This document shows positions 14,210 through 26,257 of a stretch of 64,000 nucleotides of DNA, piece after piece. Source of the stretch: Aphelocoma coerulescens (Eukaryota; Chordata; Aves; Passeriformes; Corvidae). Location: the NCBI RefSeq assembly GCF_041296385.1, contig NC_091014.1:64922578-64986577 (forward strand). Reading direction: 5' to 3'. The translations under genes were made by a program, and so were the position numbers. The notes under the pieces were generated by a model. That model saw only the letters and a program-made list of their open reading frames with translations, ran no database searches and was not told where the DNA came from. Positions within the stretch are counted from its first letter, which is position 1. Every line of letters starts with the position of its first letter.

Positions 14210-17200
14210 CTGCAACACAAACCCAGCCAGGAAGAGATGAAAAAAATGTGATTCTTGGGGAAAAAACACACGATGTTTGAACACAGCCACTTTGTTCAGC
14301 TCCAGCCTGGATGGGTGCCCTGCAGTTCTGCAAGAAGAGCGAGCAGCCTGAGAAACACTTTCTGAACAAAGACAAGCTTGAAGGATTTATGAAGCTCCAA
14401 ACCGCTACATTTTTCATCAGCAACCATGAGAAAGGAACAGGAATGCTGAGCCTTTGTGAGCAGGTATTTTCACAAATGCTTCAAAAGGCTGGTCTAGATA
14501 TGGCAGGGAGTGTTGTGCAGCACTTAGAGTGCAGCCACGATCTTCCTCTGGCCAGAATAGGCAGCAACACAATTTCACAGGAAAAAAAACACACCTAAAC
14601 CAAAAAGGAAAGGAAGATCTGGGCAGGGTGCTGGGGAAATTCCAAATATTCAAAAGCCTCTTACAGGACCAGCATAGGGTTCCCCACACAAAGGAAACCT
14701 GCAGTTATACCCTAGGGATGGCCTCATCCTGCTGAGATGTCACCTAAGTGATGAGGCCCTGAAACCAGCAGGCACTGGGCTCTGCCTAAGGGCAGGGAGG
14801 ATGCCTCCAGACACTTCCCCCAGAATCCCTCAAGAATTCCCAGTTCTCTCAGTCTCTGTTGTTACATGGTCAAGTCGTATTGGAAATGACTTCTCCAGAT
14901 TTCCAACCCATTTAAAGTTCCTGGAGACCTCCACAAACATCAGAGTTGCTCCAAAACACAGCAACAACTGTTTGGAACTCTCTTTGCTCATGAAACATAA
15001 ATATATAACATACATGTATATTAAATATATTCTATGTCTACACACACATTTCTGTTAGCACTGCTTCATAAACTGTACAAGCTTAATTTGCCAGCCCCTG
15101 ACAAACTGCACTTGAAGACAGTCTACCAGAATATGATAATTTAGTTAGGAAACAATTACAGAAAAGTGCTTGGAATGGATAAAAATAATGAAGTCGTAAA
15201 GACTGAAATCATGCATGCTTGATCCTTTTAAAGTACTTTTTGTGAATTAGTACTATCCTGATACATTGTGCCACCATACGCTGCCAACACTTCTCAGCTT
15301 AGATACAGATCATTTTAAAAATGTTTTAATGACAGATTTTTTTTCAGCCAAAAGATTTATGAATATTCACAAGTTTTCTCACCAGTTCTCTTGGTCTCAT
15401 GTTGAAAAGGATTCTTTCCGCATTCTCACTGTCTTGCCTGCTTTCCATAATAGCCAGCAGAAGCTTGGAGGCATTGTTCTAGAGATACAAAACCAAATTA
15501 ATGCAAATTTTAAATCTCTTTCATGGATTAATGACCCTTGCATTTGTTTTAATTGAGATTACAAGGACCACTTTTTAGTGGATAAGATTTTCAACCACTT
15601 GCATCTTTTATTTTACTGACATATTTAATAGGGGTTTTTTTAGTGTCAGCATACTGTAGCACTAACTCTGCACACAATATTGGAAGCGAAATTTTAAACA
15701 CTGAAAAATATTTGACTTAAATACAGAGTGTTGCTGCAGACTGTGCACAAGAAATTAAATTCCATTTCCTTTCCTTATTGCCTACCTAGCAATTTTTGCC
15801 TTGGCTTTCTGTTAAAACGAGACTCAACAGAGGCAATTACAAAACATATTACACAAAAGGTTTTATCATTCAGGCAGGTTTCCTTCCCCTTTGGTTTTTA
15901 TGAAGTCCAGCTGGTTATTATTTGAAAGGCTGTAAAATAAACTGTTTTCATACACTTCTGAGATTTTGTTTCACTACTAAATATTCCTGGGGGAATATAT
16001 AAAGACAACCTTTGCTTTGTCAACTGGCTGCTTTTCACCAAATCTCTCCTGAGGATTACACAGCATGAGCTTTAGCAGCAGTAGCCCACTGGTGCCTCAG
16101 ACTTCAGAGACCCGTCTGTCTTCCAGTTAAATCAGCTGTGGTGAAGTGGAGAGGAAGAATGGTTCTGGAGGCCTGGCTGCTTTCTGGCAGAGCAGGGTTG
16201 CCTTGGCTGACCTGTCACAGCATCCCCTCATCATCCCCTGTTACAGACTGAGCTGTTGGAACACTTGGAAGCAGCAGGCAGTCCCAAGGGAAGAGGTAGG
16301 GACCAGGAAAACTCCCAACCCACCCTACAACCTCATTCTCAGCTGCTTATTGCCATTATCAACAATTGCAGCTGAAATTTCTCCAGTGAGGGTGTGCCTC
16401 AGACAATTGGCATGGGCAGTTTCAGAGGAAAAGGGTTCAGCTCTTTTTGGGACCGTGGCAAAAAGAAAAATGTTATTCCCTGCATGTTTAAGCAACTTGT
16501 GTTTTAAGCAGACTTTGCATCCCCAAGTCTTGATGATAGAGCTGAAAATATGGAGCACTAGAGGCCAATAGAACAATCACATGAGTTGAAGTCTCCCAGC
16601 CAAACTCGTCCAACTTGGAAGCATTTTGTAAATTACAGTTTGAGTACCACAGAGCAGAAACACACTAATTCCACAGCTAAAAGCCCACAGGGGTTATTCT
16701 TGGTGAGCACAGAATTACAAAGCCATGCAGGTTGGATCATAAAACCACACACTAAAGGCTGCCCTCTGGACTAAGGTTCCAGCAGTCCAGCCACTGCTCA
16801 AAGCAGCTTGCTCAGGGCTGTGTTAAGCTGAGGATTAAACACCTCTGGCTGGAGGACTGAAGGATCAGACTGAAGGTAAATGGAAGGAGAGTAGATTAGA
16901 GTGAAGACTTGTACATAACTGGGGAATTAGAAACTTCTGGGAGAAGAGGCTGGGAGCTGAGAGAGAAGCCAGGACAGAGGAGCCTGGGCTTGCCGACACA
17001 GGAATGAGGTAAGGACAAAGAACAACAGATGAGAAGAAAAGACCTAACTGGGACTGGCTCAAGGAGAACAGCACTCCATATGAGTTTTGCCATGTCCCTT
17101 TCCTTTTGCTTCCAAATCAAATCAGGACCATCCATGGGAAAGGTCTAGTCAGACTCTTTACCTTCAGTGCAACCAACACTGCCGAAGTTCAACGTGCACA

Positions 17201-20200
17201 GTGAACGAGAACACGTGGAGGGAGAGGACAGAATTTTGATGAGGATTCCTAGCAGGATGCTGTTCTGAAAAGCAGGATGCTTCCTCTTCTGCAGTTTTCC
17301 CTTACACTAGTGACCCAGTCAGTTGTGGCAGCACTGGTAGGATCTCAAACTGAGGAGGAGGGAAGGGGCCATGACAGGCTCCCAGGTAGCTTGGTAAGGA
17401 AGAGAAGGAAACAGGAGGAAGGCATCAGTCCACTCACTCAGGGGTGAGGAGGACTTTGAATCTATTTCCCAGTGCAGACAACCCTGGGGATGGACAGAAA
17501 CCTGCTGCAGCTTCCAGGAAGCTGGGAAAGGTAGAGGGTAGGTAGAACTTTGTGTCAACAAAGCCAACTTCTTGCTCCTGACTCAGCAAAAGTGCCATGT
17601 CATGGCCTAGAATTACAGCAGGCATTTGAGATGGTTATTTGACTACTTATTCCTCACTTTCTGAACATTTGGATCTGATTTCTAATCCCAGACAACAGTG
17701 AGGAAAAGTAGTCCCTCACTTGGAAAATACAGCACAAAGTTCATAACACATTAGTACTGTGAAAAATCAGTTTCCAGGTGCTAAAAAACAGGACAGCCCA
17801 AAGTACTTCTACTCTTCACTTCACCTTTACCTGGTCTCCCATCTCATCTCCTGAGAAAAATTTTGGACAAATAAATTAGTGAGTGAAGCAACTAGATACA
17901 GCTATGAGGAAAAAAAAGACACCTGTATTAGACTCTCTGTACCCTTAGACTGACAATGTCTCTTCATCCTGTCACAGATGTGGCAGATATTGAGGTCTTA
18001 CTATGTGCCAGGGCTTACACACTAGTCAGTAAGGAAGGCCAGGGGGTCACACTCAAAATTAAAAAGAGGCAGAATAGAGCATTGGCCATCTGTGCACTCA
18101 GTGAGCACTGTCTGCTCTGCTCACTACATGGTTTGGGAGTCCACTGGAAAATATAATCCATGAAGATGTAATTAAATACCACATCAAAAACTATGTGCAA
18201 AACAAGCTAAACTAAGATGGCATGGGAAAATATAACTCTGCATTGCCTTTCCTTTGGTTGGGAGGTGTAAGTTCAACATACAATGTCCCCTGAAAACAGT
18301 GTCTGAGCTTGCTTGTAAGTGTGAATGTATGGGCCTATATACTTTGAATTCTGTATTTTCAACACAAAGTTTATGTATTTGCGACTTCAAAGTTGCCTAT
18401 GAACACTGACAATGTGTGTGTCAATGTTAAACATTACTTGCTAAACTCATTGCTTTATTATTTCAATGTGCTGCCACTCAAAATCAAAAACGGCAGCTTC
18501 TTAATTTATATCCAGTTCTTGAGATCACATCTTGCCCAGCAATGTGTCCAGCTCCAGTACAAGAATGATATGGACATAATGGAATGAGAGTCTAGCAAAA
18601 AGCCATAAAAATGATGAAGGGAATGGAGCACTTTTCATATAAGGAGCCACTGAAAGTTGTGACTGTTCAGCCTGGAGTACAGATGGCTCAGATGGATCTT
18701 ATCAATGTGTATAAATACCTGGTGGGAGGAAATCTAAAAGAGGGTGCCAGACCCGTCTCAGCAGTATCTGGTGAGAGGGCAAGAGACAAAATAAAACACC
18801 CATGAAATTCTATCTAAACACAAGAAAACACTTTTATACTGTGACAGGGATCAAACAGTGGGATAGGCTGCCCAAAATGGTTGTGGAGTCTCCAGTTGGG
18901 GAGATATTCAGCTGGACATGGTCCTGGGAAACCTGCTCTAGCTGACCCTGCTTGAGCAGGGGGCTTGGACAAGATGACCTCAAGACATCCCTATTAAAAC
19001 AAATGACTCTGTGATTCTGTAAAATCGGAACCATTTCCACAGTTTGAACCTCTGCTATCATCTACCACGATGTTTGCTAATTGAGTGAGTCTGAGCACAG
19101 ACAGCATCCTGTGAACAGGGTCTCACTGGTCCTTGCAGAGCTGTCTCTAAAATCCATTTTTGGTTACTACACAGGAAGGCCGTTCTACAAGCATTTGCTA
19201 GTCTCACAACAATGGCAAATCAAAATGGCACTGGAGTGAACGCAGCTACATCTTTACAGAGACTGAAATTTGGACTTCAAAAGAACTGTCTGCATGTTCA
19301 AAGTTAAATGTCTGCCTAAGTGTTTTGCTAGAGGGGGGCCTGAATTATATTGCCATTCAAAAATGTAATTACAGTTATTAAAATCATATGTAAGGCACTG
19401 TTGATTCAATGTTTCATTGTACATGATATATAGCCATATTAATTATTTTATTAGACATGTATAATGTTGCCAATATGATGCAATGCAGCTACCACAAAGT
19501 ATTTGCTGGTTTGGGGAGGAAACAGACCATCTGCAATGGAAATACTTAATTTGGGAGGCAAGAAAAGGCAATAACCCAGGGCTCCTCCTGGACAGATTCT
19601 ACCCTGCTTGGCAGACAGTACAGCTGCATAGCTCCCCTCCACATGCACTGGCACACAGGCAGGAGAAACTTATCTAAGAGCCTGTCCAACTCTCCCCAGA
19701 ATACAGAACAAAATTACTTTACAAGCCCTCCTGCTCTGGGCTATGCCCTCACACTCTACACTTTGTGTTTCCCCTTAGAGGACACTGAGAAGGGAAATAA
19801 AGTACAATTTACTTGAACCTTGTTTTCAACTTTATTTGACATTGCAGGTCACCTGATGCATTACTCTTTTTCACAGTATTTCCTTCTCAAATAATTTTGA
19901 AGAATTCAAAGTATTTAGAGAGAATGCCTGACTTGTTGCATGCCTGTACAGTATGGCTATTTATCAGTCTTGAGAGATTTTTAATCCACATTACAGACTT
20001 TTCATGCTAGCTGTGTCATGCCTGATTGATAGGATTTTTTTAAAGAAAAAGCTGAGGACATAGTCCCAAACACAGGAGTGGGTCAAAAAGCCTATGGCAG
20101 AGGGCCTGATAAGGATTCTGAAGCTGAGATGAACTCATTTGCAAGCTTTTTTTCCCAAAGGCTTCTGAGTATATTGCGCTATGGTAAGATTAAGTAAATG

Positions 20201-23200
20201 TCAGGCTGCCTAGAGCTCTCACATAGGTATGTCTTCTGTTATTACCCAAATGCAAATAAACAAATTTACATATACTGTACCTTGAGCTGAAGCACCAAGT
20301 CCATGCAGTATTTGCCAAGAGGGTTTATGTCATTCAAGATGAGAGCAATTATAATATCAATCCCATTAGACTCATGGGTGGCTATGCATGTCTGCAAAAT
20401 AAGAAAAGAGAAAGGAATGGGGCAAGGGCAGGAGGGAGGGAGGGAGGGGAGGAGCAGGGAAAAGTGGGAGACAATACAGCCAGAGGGAGGGAGAGAATAT
20501 GCACATCAGGAAATTTCCAAAAGAAGGACCCAAAACGTAAAACACCTTGCAACAGCAATGAACCTTTCAGCCAAAGCAGAACAGCCTGAAAATGCCACAA
20601 GAAGTGCTGGGGGAGACTTGTGTGTACAGAACTAACCCAAACACTGCCAGCAGTGAAACACCCAACTGGAAAAAAGGTGGTGCAAGCTAAAATCTGCTCC
20701 CAGTGAATCCTGCAGGGCTTGGCACCAAATGGTACAAGTTACAGACAGCAGCCCTCAGGAGCACTGCCAGATTCAGCTGAGCACATGCCAGCCTCAGACA
20801 TAAAAGGCAAGCTTGACTGCAGGCACAACCAAATTTGCACGCTCAGATTCTTCATCTGCCCTCAGCAGCCAGCATTAATATTGCTGCTATAGCATGAAGT
20901 GCTCATGAAAATCAAGGTTCTCTACATGCATCTGGACACGTCCTGCACAGAAGGGTATTTCTGGATATGGAATTCAAAGCTCCATTTGTGACCAATGGTA
21001 CTTCCCAAATGCCTTTACAGCTGGAGTTCTGGACGTCCTAGGCCTTGCATGTAAGAGACAGTTATACAAAAGCCTGTGGCACTTTACTCTGGCAGGTTTA
21101 TAGGTCACTAGGAAAGGAAAAGTCTTCCAGAAAGACAGAGAGAGGGGGAAAAATAAAAATGACAGCATGGAGCATTTGCCCCTGAAATATATTGAATTAG
21201 ACTTGCAGTTGGTGTAAACAAGTGTAGCTCAAATCCTGAGTGACTTCCCAGCAGATAGGTCTAAGTAATAAAGTGTAATTCATCATTCCATTCCATATCA
21301 GTGTTCTTCCAGTGCTTCTCATGTAAATTTGTTGGAGAACACGTTAACTTGTAACATTTTTTTTCATCTCCAGTCCTGTAGCTATACCTTTTTTACAGCT
21401 GTTTTTCCCATTCATAAGTGGATTGAATATGACTGTTCAAAATTTAGTCCACTAAAGGATTTTTGTTTGTTTTAAAAATATTAAGTAAAGGCAGCTGATT
21501 ACCAGCAATGGCAGTAATAGCACTTTACATTTCATTGGTGCTCGTTAATGAAGAAGCATTAATATTGCATGTATTTCTTCAGCTATTTCTAGCATAAACA
21601 ACAGATTGCTTCTGTAATTTTGCTCACCACAGTTTTCCCACTGCTAATCCATAGCAAAAATTCTGCAGTTTCATCCACTATGACAACTTCACCGCAGTTC
21701 TCTTCAGATCAAATATGGCAGCATGTAACCACATCCTTTGCCTTGCTACACTTCTTCAGCACGGCACTAAAGAGACTTTTACCAAAAGTCACAGCTGTGT
21801 GACTTCAAAAGACTGCAGTGAGCAAAGTACAGGAGACCAGAAGCGTGGTCTTTAGTCTCATCCATTTCACTACTGATACCATAATTAAAGATGCTGCTAA
21901 GTGGTATGGCAGTATAGCAAGTTAAACTTTGTGACAGTTATGTGAAATATGGGAAGTAAATGTTAGCAATGTGTATAAACACCAGAAAGGGCAAACTGTG
22001 TGAAAATGAAGAACACAAGTCTGTGTTTGCAATGCATTTCCAAAACCGTGACTCCAAATCCAGTCTCAAAAAGTGAGGTTTAAGCCATGGACACAGCAAC
22101 ATAAAACATGAAACTCTCTCCAAAAAGACTGCAAACCCTCAAAGGAAGAAGAGGTAGTACAGGAAGAGTCTGTTTTGAGTTCTGACTTAAAAGGGTCGCT
22201 CAGGCCTTAGGAAAGCTTGAAGCGTGTTAAGTCTAGTCATAGCAGCTACAAGTGAATTTATGTTATCAGGAATACTGAAAGGTTTGTGATAAGCACCCAG
22301 ACACCAACACTCAGATATAGCCTTCTGCATCCAGAAGTTCTTGAGCCCTACCTGGTTTTCATGGCACGGGCCCTGGCAATATTCCGTCAAGCTTTCCAGT
22401 GTCTGGTTGACGAGAGCCACATTCCTCTCATTGATGTAAAGCCCCAGTAAGCCCAGCCCACCTGTGGTGCTCCCACAGATGCAGTCCAAAAACTGAAGGG
22501 TCTCACAAACAAGGTTGTAATTTGTTTTATTGTTTTGATGCCTTAAAAAATTCTGGTGGATGGAGGAAAGGAACATGAAAAAAAAAGAAAAAAAAGAAAA
22601 GGAAGATAGTCAAGGCAAACAAAGTCCTTTTTCATGAAAACATTGACAGATACAATTTATGACCATATGACCACTGTGTCTCAGGTACTGAAGTACACTG
22701 CACTACTACAGAAAATATATCAGGCCTTAATGCAGCAGCTGAGAACTCTTGTCTGATTAAATCATAGAGCAAGGAGGGCTCAGGAAAGTGAACTTGGCAA
22801 ACACCTGCACTGGCCTTAAATGTCTTTTATATGTCCTGCATACCTGCTCCCATCCACCCATCACAGCCCTTCTCTTGGAAGCTGTTGCCCCACAGCTGAG
22901 CAGTGGTCTGGTGCCACATTATGGCTGGTCCTTGGCAGAACAGGAGCTCAGCACAAACCACCCCAACCACCACTGGAAGGGAGGCTCCTGGCCACGGCAC
23001 TGAGGTTTATTTGCAGAAAATATATTTTGCAGAGGTTGCTATGGGGACAGCAATTCCTACCAAAAGAACTGATAGCAGGGACACATGTAGCACCTTAAAG
23101 CCTTCAACTGTAATACTTTGGGAAAAGGGCAGTACCCAGAAACTTCCTGGGCTCTTCAAATCTGTGGTAAGTGTTCCACCAATTGTGCACAGGACCACTA

Positions 23201-26200
23201 CTAACAGGGACATTTAGACCCTTCTCAGTTCCATGTGGCTGTGCTGAGATCCCCAATCAATTCTGAAGATATAAACACATACTCTTCCACCACAGCACCC
23301 AAATGGTTCTTTAAAAGGGTTATTTTTTCCCTTGGACCAAAAAAACCCCAACATTTCAGACACTCCTATTCTGTAACAGGAGCCAGGCACAGGCATGTTT
23401 TTCTCCCCTTATGAAGGTGCAGCCCCTCTAATAACACCCCTATAAAAGCTCAGCTTAAAACACTTTACCTGGAGCTCTCGGTTGTGGTTCTCACAGAGCA
23501 GCTGAAGAAATCTCAATATTGGCTGCATGATTGCAATGGCAGGGCTCATGATTGCTTCTTCTGCAGACTTCTCTTCTGCATTTGCAGCATCTGTTCCAGA
23601 GCCCATCAGATCTATTTCTGGGTCCATTTCTCTTCTGTACACAGAGTAAGCCTTGGAGGTTGCAGAAGATGCTTCTGTTAATTGTCCTTTCATTCCCTCT
23701 TTCAGATGCAGGGTTGAATCCTTAACTGCAAAGAAGATAATTTTCCTTCATTTTTGAAAGTCTTTCTCCCCATTTGATTAAACAATAAGAAAACAATAAT
23801 AATGAATGCAACTTTTTCTTTGTTGGTGCCTAACTTTTCAAAGACCTCTAGGCAACTTACAAAGAATATCAAAGCAACATTCATGCAGGGATAACACATT
23901 CCAAATAAACCACAAACCAGAGTGAAACAGAACATTAACACAAAAAGCCCTACTATTTCTCTCCCATATACAATAAATGATGAGAACAATGGGAAGACCA
24001 CAGGGTGGGAAATCAGTTCCTGTGCTTGCTCTTGTGAAATATCCCCACTAGCAGCAGCCTCTGCTTCTGCTCCTCTAAAAATATGGTCCTGTATCTTTTA
24101 CTGATGCAAACTGGCAGAGCTTCACTGATTTCATTAAAGCTAATTCCTTGTAGCCAACCTGAGATGGACTATAATTAACAGAAAATCAGGCAAAAGATGC
24201 AAATTGGCAATGATTAGTATTAAAGTTTATTGATCAGCTTAACAGAGCATCAATGGTGCAGCACATGCGGTGTCAATGCAATGCCCTGCTCCCCTCTTTC
24301 ACAGGGGTGCCTCCTTACCTCTCTTTTTGGGAACAGATATGGTGAGGTCACTGTCATCCTCTTTCTTTTTGCTCCCCAAATCAATAGTGTTCACTGTCAC
24401 TGTGGATCGGATCTCCTGCTGAGCAGCTTTCATGCGATCATACAGCACTTTAAAGAACCTTTCTGACTTTTTCTGCTCCTTTAGTTGCTGGTAAGTCGAA
24501 TACTGCAAAAAAAAATATAAATCTTTAGATATTAATCTTCTAAGGAAGAAGAAATACAAAAATACACGATTTCTTTTGTGAAATAAATAATGAATAATTA
24601 CTTCACTTGCACAGAACAAATGCTGGCCACTGCCTGACCAGTTCTTTCACAAAGTGATATACAAGGCTGGTAACAAAGATTGATGACAATATTTTAAAAT
24701 TTGGGTAAAATGGTGAACAGTGCTGTTTGCAGTCTTTTAAATGTCACAATATTGTACTTGAAGTTAAATTACTTTGTGACACTCTCCATTTCTCCAGGCT
24801 TACAAGAGTCATAATCCATCTACAAATAATTGAAAAGTAACTTATTATGTAACAACAAGAGGAAGCATGGAACATCTAATATGTAATATTATAGCTTGGA
24901 TTATATTCCTTTTTTTTTTTTGTGATACAGACAGAGTTTAATATTAAATAATATTTTAGGTTATTAATTCCAGTCCCTTAGTATAACTGTCAAGGAGGCT
25001 GAGTACCATTTGCAACAGTTTACAAACAATCCCAATTCTCCCAGCCTTCTCTCATCATATCAATTCTCTTTCTCCCCTCAATCATCTTGCATGATTGAAT
25101 GTTTGGCTAAATCTGGGTGAGAGGGATATAATTCACAAAAAAACCTAGAATCCATAGCTTAAAGCAGATATTTTCTGTGGACTGGGATACTGGTTTTCCT
25201 AAATGACCATTTTTTTTTCTCTTTGGAGATTTTGATGAATGTCTCTAAAGGCTTCCAGAAAATAATTTGTCATTATAAAGTTAGAAGTATTATAATTTTT
25301 AATTTTACTAAGAGTGACATCAAATAACTGGGGATAATGCTCACATGGCAATGACCAGATTAAAAGCAGCACAGTGCTAAACAGAAAGGGACAGCTCAAA
25401 AACATTTTCTTCTGCTGAAGAACCTCCACTATGAGATACTGCATAGCAGTAGGGCATATTTACATTTGTATTACAGTGGTACATATTCTAGTGACAAACT
25501 TTTCACAGGACTCACAGCAAAAAGGTTCTCTTTATTTGTCTCCAGACCACATGCATCTGAGAATCAATATGTGAATAAGCACATTAAATAAGTACCTGTG
25601 TTTGCGTATTTCCACCTTCAAGCAGTGCAATACCAAGCAGAATGCCTTCTGAGAAAATCCTGTCATTTCTGGTGTTCACTATCACATCTATGACCAGTTC
25701 TGAGGCACCTTCTTTGTCCAGGAGGCACTGGATATCAAACATGGTCACCCCAGACTTATCCGCATCTTGTCCCGAAAATCCACCTGCAAATTAGACAAAT
25801 ACACAAATACCATTCAAGTCTGCTTCACACACATATATGAAAACGAACCTATCAGTAGTGATAAAGCACACAATAGCATCATAACAAATTTAATTTTGAA
25901 ATTCTGTCAGGCAAAATTCCCTTTGATAAAAACAAGATTTTTGTATGAAACTGCAATGTTGGGCTCAAAGAATAAGAAATAAAACAAATCCCCAAGCCAT
26001 TGTTCTGTCATGATATTCAGACAATAAATAAGTTGGAAATGGCACTGATTTGTTCACTGAACCCTTTCTTAATTCCATTGCTGCATACACTAAACTGTGA
26101 GTAGGGTCAGTGCTCTGAAACCACTTTTAAATCTGCTCTTCAATCTCAGGCCTAATCTATACAAAAAATTGTGTCCTGGTAAATCCACCCTGCCCTTCCA

Positions 26201-26226
26201 GCCAAGTGCTTTTGCCAGTTCCTAGG

Positions 26227-26257
<31 letters not shown>

